A stretch of DNA of 64,000 nt from Tenrec ecaudatus (GCF_050624435.1 NC_134542.1:14496997-14560996), one strand, 5' to 3'. Counted from the stretch's first letter, positions 1 through 9,640 are shown. Translations and numbers: made by a program. The notes: generated by a model not told the origin, from the sequence alone.

Positions 1-137
1 CCAAGAACTCAAGCTTAAAAATGTTTTGAGAATGATGATGGCAACAAATGTACAAATGTGCTTGACACAACGGATGGATGTATGGATTGTGATAAGAGTT
101 GTACGAGCCCCCAATAAAATGATTTATGTTTTAAAAA
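1..137 (+). mobile_element. LINE-type 3' end (Afrotherian L1-like)
   Basis: The window opens inside a LINE 3' terminus. It carries the family's closing block 'gtatggattgtgataagag', then 'cccaataaaatga' with a polyadenylation hexamer at 113-118 and an A-rich tail. The same block ends at least eight other copies in the window. The 5' part lies outside the window. Confidence 0.8.
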
Positions 138-234
138 AGAAAGAGCGAAGTGTATGTGGATTATTAGGACATGGTAGCAAAAATCTAGATAAAAGAGGGG
201 TATGGGGAAGCATTCAGGAATGGTGCCGTCCTTT

Positions 235-307
235 TTTTTTTTAACTTTTTATTAGGGGCTCATACAACTCTTATCACAATACATACATATACATACATCA
301 ATTGGGC
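235..307 (-). mobile_element. very short LINE 3' end with target-site duplication
   Basis: A T-rich run followed by the reverse complement of the LINE terminus ('ttattaggggctcatacaac') is only about 73 bases long. It is bracketed by a direct repeat 'gccgtcctttt' at about 225-235 and 308-318. A tail plus target-site duplication marks a severely 5'-truncated retrotransposition event on the minus strand. Confidence 0.75.
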
Positions 308-318
308 GCCGTCCTTTT

Positions 319-1118
319 AAACCAAGGCTTACATGACTGACCTTAGAGCCTGAGTGACTCTAATTTAAAGTTGAGCACACGTGTCCGGAAACAGGATCTG
401 CAGGAGCAAAGTGAAGCCTGACTCCTACATGGGAACGTGTTTGGGGCACCTCAAATGCCCCCCAGTTTACTCAGCACCCATTACTCTGCCTTTTGAACTG
501 TGCCTGCAGCTGGCAGCCATAGCCAAGGTGTGCATGAACTGCGTGTTGTCTTTGCTTCCTGGTGAGGCAGTGATACCCAGCAGGACACTTTGTTGGAGTA
601 GCTCTTTGTACAGCAACGTTGGCCAAGACTAGCAAGATGAGGAGCCCAGGAGCTCCTCCCGGCCACTGACCTCCAGCTTAGTTAGTCTTTGACCAGGTTA
701 CCTTTCTGACTCAGCTCCCTGTGGAAAGACAGACCGCGCTTACTTCCTGACAACTCGGATCCAAGATGATCAGGAAGAATTCAATAGTCAGCAGAGAGGG
801 CTTGGGAGCTCCACCGGAGACTCAGCTCTTTGCCTTTGAACATGCACTTTTTTCTTTTCCAAAGACAATCTGGACGTCAAAGTGCGCTAAAACCACCTGT
901 GAAGAGTATTGCTTGGGTCGGCAGACCATCTGGATAAAGATACTGGTCAAGTTCAACGAGCGAGACAAAGGTGAATGTAGAGAGAGTGGGCTCATTCTTG
1001 AATAGTGCCACCGTCTCAGGAGTCTGCTATGTCTGCACAGGTCCTTCAGTAGGTCAGGATGAGCTGTTGGGTGTGGGGAGAGAGCAACCAGCACACTCTT
1101 GTGACAGGTGTGAGGGGC
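319..1118. other. no recognisable feature
   Basis: About 800 bases of mixed composition in which I see no known repeat, exon with plausible splice sites, or RNA gene. Short open frames on both strands look like chance. Confidence 0.5.
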
Positions 1119-1190
1119 CCTTCAGAAAGTTCAAGGAAAAATGGAATTCAAAGATAATGGAATTTTTCCACGAGCTTTTTGAATCTCCTT
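1119..1190. mobile_element. palindromic mariner-type MITE remnant
   Basis: The left arm 'cttcagaaagttcaaggaa' and right arm 'ttccacgagctttttgaa' are imperfect reverse complements around a short A/T-rich centre. Related palindromes occur at 13472, 25621 and 33700. The arm sequence resembles mammalian mariner-derived MITEs. The family assignment is inference. Confidence 0.4.
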
Positions 1191-1240
1191 CGTATGTAGC
1201 TATATTTACTGAGTCAATCTGTAGTCTCCAGAGAATGCCA

Positions 1241-1435
1241 GGAGTCCTGGTGGCACAGTGGGTATGCACTGGGCTGCTCAACACAAGGTCAGCAATTCAA
1301 AACCAACAGCCACTCTTCCGAGGAAAGATGGGGCTTTCTACTCCCGCCAAGAGTTACCATCTAGGAAACCCAGAGGGGCAGTTGTACCCTGTCCTGTGGG
1401 TTCATCATGAGCCTGGATGGACTCAGGAGCAGTGA
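1241..1435 (+). mobile_element. AfroSINE
   Basis: Starts with the tRNA-derived head 'ggagtcctggtggcacagtg', continues with a 'gatggggctttctactcccgccaag' type middle, and ends in a decayed tail ('catgagcctggatgg'). Near full length, on the plus strand. Confidence 0.85.
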
Positions 1436-1708
1436 GAGCTTGAGAGAATGACAGATTGATTCCAACTGATGGCTCTCAAGTACCCGGTGTGGCTGCTATC
1501 TGAAAGATTGGGGTTTCCAGTCTGCCCGGGGTGCCTACATCTAACTGAGCCATTGGAAATACAGGGGGAGCACAGTTCTACTCGGACCCCTGGGGTCTCC
1601 CATGCAGCCAGTGGACATGACCAACCCTGGATAGATCGGTGGTGGGTGGGGGTCAGGGCCTTTCCCTGAAGTGGGAGGCCCCCACTCGAGCAATCCACCA
1701 CTGTTGTT

Positions 1709-2040
1709 GTTAGGTGTCATCGAGCCGGTTCCAAATGCTGAATGACAGCCACACACTGCCTGGAATGACAGAGCCACACACGGCCTGGTCTTGTGTCATC
1801 TTCACCGTTGTTCCTATGCCTGAACCACAGGGTCAATCCACTTCCTTGAGAGCTGTCCTCTTCTTCGTTGCCCCTCCACCTGACCAAGCATAATGTCCTT
1901 CTCCAGGGCCTGGTCTCCCCTGACAAGATGCCAAAGTCGGTAAGAGGGAGTCTTGCCATCCTTGCCTCTAAGAAGCGCACTGGCTGGCTGTACTCCCCAG
2001 AGAGATCTATTTGTCCTTTCAGCAGTCCATGCCAGCCTGC
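1709..2040 (-). mobile_element. RTE/BovB LINE, C-terminal reverse-transcriptase fragment
   Basis: The left edge 'ttgttgttaggtgtcat' is the reverse complement of the RTE 3' tail, with its short AAC-type repeat. Reading the minus strand gives residues such as LEARMARLPLTDFGI and a basic KRRRG-like stretch seen at the C-terminus of RTE/BovB polyproteins. The element runs to about the 'cagtccatg' block near 2030 and then stops. It is 5'-truncated with several frame breaks, so it is inactive. A second, plus-strand copy of the same region is at 6241-6690. Confidence 0.75.
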
Positions 2041-2198
2041 CCTGCCTGACTTGCTGGCTCTCTTTAAGGATTTGTTTGGCTCCGACTATGGTGTGGCATT
2101 GGGGCTCCCCACTTCTGCCTACACCCCTTTTCAAAAGAAGGTAGTTGCTTTCAAGCAGGGCTCTAACTTAAGGATCCCTGGAGCCATAGAAGTTTACA

Positions 2199-2702
2199 TG
2201 TGTTAGTCTGGATATTTTAGCGAAGCAAATCCACAGAAACTCGTATGTATATACAAGGTGAGTGCACATCAAGAAAACATCCCATCCCAGTGCTGCCCAA
2301 GCCCACAAGTCCAACATTAACCCGTATGTGCGACACCAATCCACAAAGTCCTCCTCCATCTCACAAAACACACGCAATGATGCCCACTGCAGGAGGAAAG
2401 CCAAATCGGTGAATGTATAAGCATCTCAGCACTGGCAGGGGTCTCCACACGGGTGCTCCAGCACCCAGGGCTACATCGGGGTAGGTCCATGTGGCTTCTC
2501 CTTGGGGATGTCTTGTAGGAAGTGAGCCTTGCCAGCCGAAGCAGGGAAGTGGCTAAGGCAGCTGCACCCCGGTCTGACTATCAGAAAGCAAGAGACCAAA
2601 GAACTAGAAAGGTGAGGCTCACCAAGCCATTTATCCCTCTGCCCTTCAATTAATCCCACATGTGTTTATCGGCCAGGTTGGCACAATAAACTAACTACCT
2701 CA
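2199..2702 (+). mobile_element. solo LTR, ERVL/MaLR-like
   Basis: About 500 bases that start 'tgtgttagtctgg' and end 'aactacctca', i.e. TG...CA termini. A reverse-oriented copy at 35037-35788 has the same ends and a clean 5-base duplication, which supports calling both solo LTRs. The 5-base flanks here ('ttaca' and 'acaca') match only partly. No internal retroviral sequence is attached. Confidence 0.65.
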
Positions 2703-2855
2703 ACACACAAGGCTATTGTCACAAGACCAACAGCTCAAATTACCAGCTGCTCTGTGGTAGACACATGGGACCGTCTGCTCACCATATGGATTTGATCTCA
2801 GAAAGTGGAAACCTTAGGAAGCAGCTGTACTCTGTCATAGAAGGCTATGTATTTG

Positions 2856-3255
2856 TGTTAGACCAGGTTCTCTAGAGAGACAAAACCATATTGCTAATAA
2901 TTGTATATATATATATTTACAAAGATAGCTATATAACATAAGAAATGAACTGTTAAATTATATACAGATAGATATATAATACAAGAAATGAACAGTTAAA
3001 TTATAAAGCAGTACAAATGGCTCAGTGCAACTCACTCTTGTGAGAGAGTTGTGAGAAACTGGCAGTCTTTCAAGTCTTGAGGGCCGCCAGGTAGTCCTCT
3101 TAGAGAGAGCTAGACTATCGCAGCACAGGCAGCAAACAGCAAGGCAGGTCACCAACTGTCAGCCAGGTCACCAACTGCCAGTCCCCAGTTCCAGAGATAA
3201 AAATTCCAATTGTGTGGTCTTAAAGGGACCTCAACTTACAGCGACACAGTCCACA
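2856..3255 (+). mobile_element. LTR-like repeat of a second subfamily
   Basis: Begins 'tgttagaccaggttctctag', a start motif typical of MaLR-type LTRs, followed by an A/T-rich block. Within it, a unit of about 55 bases built on 'aagaaatgaac(t/a)gttaaatta' is repeated at about 2938-3006, and a 20-base 'caggtcaccaactg' motif is doubled near 3147-3180. The right boundary is uncertain. Confidence 0.45.
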
Positions 3256-3394
3256 GGTTAGGCGTCCCACAGGTAGTGTGCCCTTTAAATTGAGGCACAG
3301 AACAAGCAAGGCAGCCGCACACTGGTCCGATGATGCCCAGGTGGCATCCCAGTTCTGCAGGAAATGGCAAGTTCCTAGGTTTGCGCTCCAAGAC

Positions 3395-3505
3395 ATCGAA
3401 AGCCTGGTGGTTCAAACTCACCTCGCAGCCCTGCCAAAGAAAGGCCTGGTGATCTGCTTGCCTAAAGAAAACCCTGCGGAGAGTTCTACTGTAGAACTAA
3501 GGAGC
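3395..3505 (+). mobile_element. AfroSINE fragment
   Basis: Carries the SINE middle ('ggtggttcaaactcacc', 'aaggcctggtgatctgctt', 'gaaaaccctgcggag') without a clear head or tail. It lies inside or next to the LTR-like repeat that begins at 2856. Confidence 0.5.
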
Positions 3506-4029
3506 CCAAATCAGGTGTCAGCAAAGGGGGTGCTATCCGTCAGCCCTAAGGCCCATTGAAGTCCGTGGCTGGAAATTAAAGTGAGGTCAGCCAGTGCTCA
3601 CTGGCTTTTCTCCAATCACAATCAGTGGGTACTTTTTATACGGAAATGCATTCTTCACTCTGGACTCTAACTGGTTACCAGAGTAGAAAGTCCAGTTTTG
3701 TCCCACCGAGCTGCGATAGTTTCAAAGTGGCCGCCATTGGAATTGCAGCCCACTGCACTACGGTTGCTCATTACGTGTGAGACTGTGGGCAAACAGCGAT
3801 GCTCTCCTTCCGGTATAAGCCCACATGATGTTTCCTGGCAGGTATGTGGGGACCTTACAAAGATTCCCTCTTTAAACCAGTTGGGAGAAGTTTATGAGTG
3901 GGTCCTGAGGTGGTCAGAAAGTTGGGCACAGATTTCATCTCAAGGTTTCTGTTGCAGCTTTGTAAGTAGCAACTGGAAATGAGCTCAGTGCCTAGTTACA
4001 GGGACATAGCACCTCGGCGTCTTTTCCTA
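3506..4029. other. no recognisable feature
   Basis: No repeat or exon recognised. The open frame at 3698-3982 has no family resemblance and no supporting splice context. Confidence 0.45.
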
Positions 4030-4170
4030 GAGGAGCCCTGGTTGCCCAGTCGCTAAAGCACTCGCCTGCTACCTTTGACGTTGGCGGTTCAAACCCAGAA
4101 AGATGTGACAGTCTGCTCCCATAGAGACCTTGTAAACTCTATAGGACAGCTCATTCTGTCTCATTGGGGA
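4030..4170 (+). mobile_element. AfroSINE, tail eroded
   Basis: Head 'ggagccctggttgcccagtc' and middle 'ggcggttcaaacccag' with 'ctcccatagagaccttg' are clear. The tail reads 'tctcattgggga' and then meets a run of ten G residues. Confidence 0.75.
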
Positions 4171-4327
4171 GGGGGGGGGGGCTAGGAGCTGGAAGCAACA
4201 CAACAGGAAGGGGGTTTAGTGTTTGGTAGTTAGTGCTACATTATAAACTGCTTAAGGGTATATCCTTTAAGGATCATGAGTTTATTATTCATTTATTTTT
4301 GGCAATTCTCACAATGTAACCCAAGCT

Positions 4328-4532
4328 CCCAAAGCAAACTCACATCCATCAAGTCAATTCTGACTCACAGTGACCCTATAGGACAGGGCAGTACTGTCTC
4401 TGTGAGTTTCTAAGACTTACTCTTTATGGGAGTAGAAAGCCTTTTCTTTCTCCCTCGGAGTGGCTGGTGGTTTCGAACCATTGACCTTGAGGTGAGAAGC
4501 CCAATGCATAAGCACTAAGCCACCGAGGCTCC
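4328..4532 (-). mobile_element. AfroSINE
   Basis: Full-length minus-strand copy. The tail complement 'tgactcacagtgaccctat' is on the left, 'gggagtagaaagcc' in the middle, and the head complement 'gccaccgaggctcc' on the right. Confidence 0.85.
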
Positions 4533-5572
4533 TTCACAACATGCAGCAGTTAGCGACACCTTCCCACTCCCCCCGCCCCCCCATGACGTTCATGCTTCTC
4601 TAAAGCATATCGTCTCCTGCTTGCAATGCTACATCATAAAGGCCTCTGAACAGTATCTGCCTGGCCCACCTCTGCCCCTGTTCTCCACATGCGGCAAATA
4701 ATATCCTTTGCAGCACCCTTAAAGCACGGCCTTGTAGCCCCTTACGTGGCTTCCCATGTCTTGGTCTCCTCTTGTGAAAAGTGGCAGCAAATCCAACAGT
4801 GGTTCTTCAGAAAAGAAGGCCTGGAAACCTGCTCCTGGGAAGCCGAGAGCCTTAGGAACCCCATGGGACAACCCTACTCTGCTCCACAGGGTCCGTCTGA
4901 GCGAGAGTGGAGCCCACAGCACCCAACAGCTGCCAAGACGTGTCTGCCCCGGACACTCACCTCGAGAGAGTCCATTCCTCCTTGCTTCACTGTACTACCT
5001 ATGCAGGAGGCCCAGTAGAGTTCTTGGCACTGAGCAGATGCTTAGTACATATTTATTCAATAGTTATGTTCAGTGGGGGGAAGATCAACCCAGCACAGAG
5101 CAATATATACGATGGAATTTTCTTATGTTTACGTAGGCACACAAACACCTTAAGCGGCAGGATACTAAACCTGTTTGAAGTGTAGATGAAGTTGTTGCTT
5201 TTCTTTGAGATGCTTCTCCAGGACCAATTGAGGCCGCTGAGTACAGTGTGGTGCTGCTCCGTAGTGTTTCCACGGTGGTGAGCTTTCTGAAGCAGATTGC
5301 CAGGCCTGTCTTGCGAGGCACTTCTGGGTGGATCTGCACCATCCAGGAATGCCTATGTCTATATAATAGGATTCTAAAGGGGATGGGGGGGGGGCGTTCC
5401 CTTAGGATTCTAAATTTTGTCATAAAAAAGGAATCCTTTTCTATCATCATAGAATAAAGCTTAGAAGGCAAGCACACCAAACACGACACTAGTTGTTTAT
5501 TGGAGATGGAATTATAAGTGGATTTTAAAGAGAATATACTTTCCTGTATTTTACACACCAGTGATGAACCTA
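4533..5572. other. no recognisable feature
   Basis: About 1 kb without a recognised repeat. It contains a C-rich run near 4567 and a G-rich run near 5384. Overlapping short frames on both strands show no family signature. Confidence 0.45.
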
Positions 5573-5988
5573 CCGTATATACTTGAATATAAGCCGACCT
5601 GAGTATAAGCCAAGGTACCTAATTGTTACCTGGGAAACCAGAAAAACTGCTTGACTCAAGTATAAGGCTAGGGTGGGAAATGCAGGATGTGAATTAACAC
5701 AGAGACCAGAGGGGAGAGACTGAGCGCAGCCACAGACACATCCTTACCAGTTCAGCTGCCAGCGTCAGTGAATCACTACGGGTGCTTCTGTGAATTGGAG
5801 CCATCCACGTCATAGGACGGCTCTGATTGGTTAGATGTGAGTAACACACATTCAAAGCCCTGCAGTGTCAGCGGGGCTTTGAATAAACAGCAGAGGAACA
5901 GTAATCACCCGCGAGATATTACACCTCGCTGGGGTAACACTGACCCGTGTATAAGCCGAACCCTCAGCTTATACATGAGTATATACGG
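5573..5988. mobile_element. TA-flanked MITE (Tc1/mariner-like)
   Basis: The terminal inverted repeats 'ccgtatatacttgaatataa' and 'ttatacatgagtatatacgg' are bounded by TA on both sides (5571-5572 and 5989-5990), the target duplication of Tc1/mariner transposons. At 416 bases with no transposase frame it is non-autonomous. Shorter relatives are at 23076, 28409 and 50369. Confidence 0.8.
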
Positions 5989-6240
5989 TATACTTAGTGA
6001 TGTCAAATTTTCTGAAGGTATTCTTGACAAATATATTGGGAAAGGTTCTTCCACATGGAGGGGAGAAAAATCCCCATTTTCCAGTAAATCTACAGAGACA
6101 GTAACTAGATGAACAGTTTTTTAGGATTGTGGCACGGGAGGTGAAAGGGAAATGGGAAGCTAATAATAATGAGTATGAGGAAGAAGAAAATGTTCTCAAA
6201 TTCATTGTGGCGACGATTGCACAACTCTTTTTAATATGTT

Positions 6241-6690
6241 TAAACTAAGTCGCACCTGACACAAGCCATGGGACTTTCGATTGGCTCATATGCATGTGAA
6301 AGTTGGACACTGAATAAGGAAGACCAAAGAATTAATGCATTTAAATTGTGGAGCTGGCGAAGAATATTGAAAGTACCATGGACTGCTAAAAGGACGATCC
6401 CTTCTGTCTTGGAAAAAGTCTGGCCAAAGGGCTTCTTAGAAGCAAGGATTGCAAGACTTCCTCTTATATACTTTGTACATGTTGGGAGAGACCAGTCCCT
6501 GGAGAAGGACATCTTGCTTGGTAGAGGGGCAGGGAAAATGAGAAAGACCTTTCGTGAGAAGGGTTGGCACCGTGGTTCCAACAATGGGCTTATGCATAGG
6601 AACAATTGTGAGGAAGGCCCAGGACCAAGCAGTGTTTCATTCTGTTGCACACAGGAGCTGGAACTGTCTCACAACACACAACAACAACAA
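6241..6690 (+). mobile_element. RTE/BovB LINE, 3' end with RT C-terminus
   Basis: A plus-strand frame from 6268 reads YACESWTL, then WSWRRILKVPWTAKRT, then LEARIARLPL, the characteristic C-terminal region of RTE/BovB reverse transcriptase. It continues through the family's 'gttgcacacaggagctgg' 3' region and ends in an 'acaacaacaa' tail. The 5' two-thirds, including the catalytic reverse transcriptase and endonuclease, are absent. Confidence 0.85.
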
Positions 6691-6694
6691 TAAC

Positions 6695-6745
6695 ATTATA
6701 TGATGTGTGGATTACATATCAATCAAACTGTTAAAATTCAAACAC
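6695..6745 (+). mobile_element. old L1M-type 3' end
   Basis: The block 'gatgtgtggattacatatc' followed by 'aaactgttaaaa' resembles the terminus of ancient mammalian L1 elements. A second copy is at 8368-8415. In both places an AfroSINE-like piece follows the A-rich tail, a common SINE landing site. Confidence 0.45.
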
Positions 6746-6774
6746 ACAACCAAAACAAACCAAGGGTATAAAAA

Positions 6775-6915
6775 GGGATCTAAGTGGTTATGTGTTGGGC
6801 TGTGATCTGCAGAGTTACCAGTTCAAAACCACTAGTAACTCCTTGGAAGAGAGACAGAGCTTTCTACTCTACTAAACAGGGCCACAGAAGCTCACAGAGG
6901 CCGTGCACCCCTGGA
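6775..6915 (+). mobile_element. diverged AfroSINE
   Basis: Recognised by 'gtgttgggctgtgatctgc', 'agttcaaaaccactag' and 'gctttctactct'. The head is poorly preserved. Confidence 0.6.
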
Positions 6916-7195
6916 CAGTGTGGATAAAAACATAAGGTAACATTTACCATCAAATCTAGCTTACTTCTCAAGGTGTGACCCATTTACCCCATCCAAATAA
7001 AGCCCCTCTTTCTTAGGTGGCCTTGGGGATCCAGGTAACGTAACCTATGTGAAATGCTAGCCTGTTATGCTAGCCTCCTGGCTTTGAGTCAGGCAACCTC
7101 AAGGTGATGTGCGCAGAAGAGGTGGAGTGGGGCAGGGAAGGGTACTGGCAGGACGAAGCCCCAGAGCTTCTGTGACCATCTCAGGAGGGACCAAG

Positions 7196-7358
7196 CCCAA
7201 CCGAAGCCACTGCCCCAAAGTCAATTCCAATTCACAGCATCCCCATAGGACATAGAGGAACTGCTCCTTAGGGTTTCTGAGACCATAAATCTATAAGGGA
7301 ACAGACAGCTTCGTTTGTCTCTGAAGGATCAACTGGTGGGTTCGAACTACCAGCATGG
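7196..7358 (-). mobile_element. AfroSINE
   Basis: Minus-strand copy. The tail complement 'agtcaattccaattcacag' is followed by 'cataggacatagagg', 'gggtttctgagac' and 'ggtgggttcgaactacca'. The head on the right is lost. Confidence 0.75.
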
Positions 7359-7732
7359 AGGGTGCAGTTCAAGGCCTACCCCACCACAGTAAGGCCAGAG
7401 AGACGGTAAAGAGTGCTTATAGACATTAAGCCAACCTTCTTCTCCCTCGCCAATCAGAGCCTCCCAACCCGATGGTCCCTCACTAAGGGAACTTTCTGGG
7501 TCTTTAACCCACTCAACTATCTGGCCAGAGTGCTGGGATGCCTTAGAGTTAAAGCTCACCGCTGGCAATTCTCTGTCCCTTTCCCACTGTTACTAGTAAC
7601 CAATCCCTCAAAGCAGAAAACCAAGGAGTTTTTCTGTGGATCAGCAAGGTGGGTGGAACAAGCCTAGGATTGCTTTGAAGTCAGACCTGAGGGGACAAAG
7701 CTAAGAGGGACATGGAGGTTGAGACCCGGTCG
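7359..7732. other. no recognisable feature
   Basis: Nothing recognised between the AfroSINE and the next RTE fragment. Confidence 0.4.
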
Positions 7733-7890
7733 GTCTCATGTACTTTGGACAGGTTATCAGGAGGGGCCAGTTCCAGGAGAAGGCAGCTCGCCTGGCAAAG
7801 CAGAGGCTCAGCGAGGAAGAGGAAGACTCTCTGAGAGGGATGGGCACCGAGGCAGCAACAAGGGGCGCCAACAGCAGTGGCTGTGAGGGT
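7733..7890 (+). mobile_element. RTE/BovB fragment
   Basis: The translation from 7738 contains YFGQVIRR and then a degenerate EEEEDS-type basic/acidic stretch. It aligns by eye with the RTE C-terminal block YFGH.. that also appears in the 6241-6690 copy. Short, diverged and inactive. Confidence 0.6.
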
Positions 7891-8367
7891 GGCAGTGTTT
7901 TCTTCTGTGGTACAAGGGGGTCTCAACAGGGAGCTAACCACAAAAAGGCTCAAAGTGGGGCAGGGGTGGGAGGGATGGGGACCCACCCCAGGGGAGCATT
8001 TGGGAGTTTAGAAACAAAGGGGCTCTCAATTCGCAATTCATTGGGGCTTGACTTCCTGGGGCTAAAAAGGAATCAGGGCTCAGCATGAGCTGTTACTGCT
8101 GCCCAACACAGGCAGGCCTAGGAAAAGCCCACCTTGTCCCCCAAGGGGATGCAAATCTCCCCTCACTGTGAGGTGCACGAACCCCTGCTCTGCTCCTTCA
8201 CAAGCCCCTTCGCTCAAGCACCAGCAGCTTTTCACTCCAGGAAAACCCTCCACGACCACTGCTTGCGGTTAAAGCCCAATAAGAACGCTCTCCACAGGTT
8301 CTGATTCACAAATTTCACTTTCAGCCTTCATAAAGACACGTGAAGGATGACATCTAACAAGGACACC
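7891..8367. other. no recognisable feature
   Basis: Purine-rich in its first part ('caggggtgggagggatgggg'), otherwise mixed composition with no recognised repeat or exon. Confidence 0.4.
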
Positions 8368-8490
8368 ATGGTATGCTGTGTGACTTGCATATCCATGAAA
8401 CTGTTAAAATGACAACAAACAGGCCCAGGACACAAGAAGGGATCTAAGTGGCTATAGGCTGGGCTGCTATCTTAGTGATTGCTGGTCATA
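8368..8490 (+). mobile_element. old L1M-type 3' end plus AfroSINE-like piece
   Basis: 'gacttgcatatccatgaaac' followed by 'tgttaaaatgacaac' matches the L1M-like terminus at 6695. A SINE-like 'ggctgggctgctatc' follows. The two loci share this arrangement, including 'gggatctaagtgg', so they may descend from related insertions or a duplication. Confidence 0.4.
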
Positions 8491-8496
8491 GGCCGA

Positions 8497-8584
8497 GACC
8501 ATCACCAGGTGCCCGGCAGGAGGAAAAGGCAGGGTGTGCAGACCATCAACAGGTGCGGGGCAGGAGGAAAAGGCGGGGCGTGCC
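8497..8584. repeat. tandem duplication, about 41-bp unit
   Basis: The unit 'gaccatcaccaggtgcccgg' plus 'caggaggaaaaggc' is present twice in direct orientation with a few substitutions (second copy begins 'gaccatcaacaggtgcgggg'). It lies about 0.4 kb upstream of the CpG island. Confidence 0.75.
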
Positions 8585-9049
8585 GTGTGGGGGCAGTTTC
8601 TGGCTCCTGTCCATCCCACCTCCTCACATTCAACTCCAGCCAGGAAGCCTCCTTAGGGGGTCTTCGAAAAAAGAACATTCTGAAAACGGGCCCTGTTTTA
8701 ATGACCTTTGTCCTTGTGCACATTTTGTTGGGAGCTCCAGGAGGGAGGTAAAAGGGTTGGGGAGATACCGTCTCTGGTTCCAGTTTGGCCCACGGTTCCT
8801 TCCCTCGGAGATTTAGGCTAAAAAGGCCTCCAGTGTTTGGACAAGGATCTTGGCCAGGTCTGTCGCACAGGTGAAAAGACACCCTCTGGGCCCACTCAGC
8901 AAGGCAGTTCCCTCGGGCGCCCCTCCTTCAGGCTTCCCAGCTCCGCACCTGCTCTGGGCCTCAGGAGCGGGCGCGGGCCAAGCTCCGGTACAGGAGGAGG
9001 CACAGGTGCGACTCACCTGCCCGGGCGCCGAGCGGGGCGGGCAGGGCCT

Positions 9050-9275
9050 GGGGGCGGGGAGGGCAGTGGGGGAGGAGGGAGAGTGGGGGACAGTGGGAGG
9101 CCCGAGAGGAGGGGCAGGGAGGGTGATAAACCGGGAAAAGAAGGGAGGGGTCTGGGAGAGTGGGGAGGAGGAGGACCAAGAGGAGGAGACAGAGGAGGAG
9201 GAGGAGGAGGAGGAGGAGGAGGAGGAGGAGGAAGACGGGGAGGAGCGGGAGGGCAGAGAGCGGCGGGGAGGAGTC
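9050..9275. repeat. polypurine tract with (AGG)n microsatellite
   Basis: Roughly 220 bases of nearly pure purine on the plus strand. The centre, about 9192-9232, is an almost perfect AGG trinucleotide run. Such mirror-symmetric purine tracts can form triplex or G-rich tetraplex structures (known property, not shown here). It lies just upstream of the putative first exon. It explains the long Glu/Gly frames on plus and Leu/Ser frames on minus. Confidence 0.85.
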
Positions 9276-9293
9276 TGCAAACTTTCCGTCCGA

Positions 9294-9306
9294 GGCATTG
9301 TGGGAA
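9294..9306 (+). promoter_or_regulatory. ZNF143/STAF-like motif
   Basis: 'ggcattgtgggaa' resembles the conserved half of the ZNF143 promoter element (consensus of the type GGCATGCTGGGAA). It lies 100 bases upstream of the candidate start codon. A single short motif match is weak evidence. Confidence 0.3.
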
Positions 9307-9407
9307 GCAGCCATGGTGTGAGGCTGCCGCTCACCTGTCCACCGCGCCAGCTCCTGCGCTCGCCCTCGCCCTCGCGCGCTCCCCGGCGGGCGCGGCCGGC
9401 CACCATG
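9300..9407 (+). other. candidate first exon ending in a methionine-only coding segment
   Basis: At 9401-9407 the sequence CCACCATGG gives an ideal Kozak start (A at -3, G at +4). The next bases, 9408-9415, read GTGAGTGC, a near-perfect 5' splice donor. The simplest reading is a 5' untranslated first exon that ends exactly after the initiator ATG, an arrangement known in several vertebrate genes such as the calmodulins. A two-codon upstream ORF (ATG GTG TGA, 9313-9321) lies in the leader. The left edge (transcription start) is a guess. No second exon was recognised before the window end, so intron 1 would exceed 54 kb. Gene identity is unknown; calmodulin genes have much shorter first introns. 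Confidence 0.5.
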
Positions 9408-9640
9408 GTGAGTGCGGGCACGGGCGCGGGCGCGGGGGGCGGGCCGGCCGGGGCACCTGCGGGCGCGGCCAGCCCAGCGCCGATCGCCGATCGCCGCAGG
9501 TGCGGTGACGCCCCCGGGTCTCGGAGGGCCCCGGGCGCGGCGGCTTCATTCATTCTTGGGGCCCACGGTTGCCCGGCGCGTCTGCTGTGCCAGGCACGGG
9601 GCCAGGCGCTGGGATGCAGCGGCGGCCCCGGGGAACCTTT

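Larger units (their letters stand above)
8960..9640 (+). promoter_or_regulatory. CpG island promoter
   Basis: This is the only stretch in the window with very high G+C and frequent CpG ('gggcgccgagcggggcggg', 'gcgggcgcggccggc'). GC boxes of the Sp1 type (GGGGCGGG) lie near 9034-9041 and 9050-9060. No TATA box is evident, as expected of a CpG-island promoter. It immediately precedes and covers the candidate first exon ending at 9407, which gives the direction of transcription. Bidirectional initiation is possible. Confidence 0.75.

Noticed and set aside
8961-9314. Minus-strand start with good Kozak context (MAASHNAS..., then poly-Leu)
   Set aside because: The ATG context is good, but the frame runs into the purine tract as an artificial leucine run. 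I prefer the plus-strand start at 9405 with its splice donor. Antisense transcription remains possible.
9405-9415. Assignment of the methionine-only exon to a calmodulin gene
   Set aside because: Calmodulin genes share the ATG-then-intron layout, but their first introns are a few to about ten kilobases, and no second calmodulin exon is visible in 54 kb.
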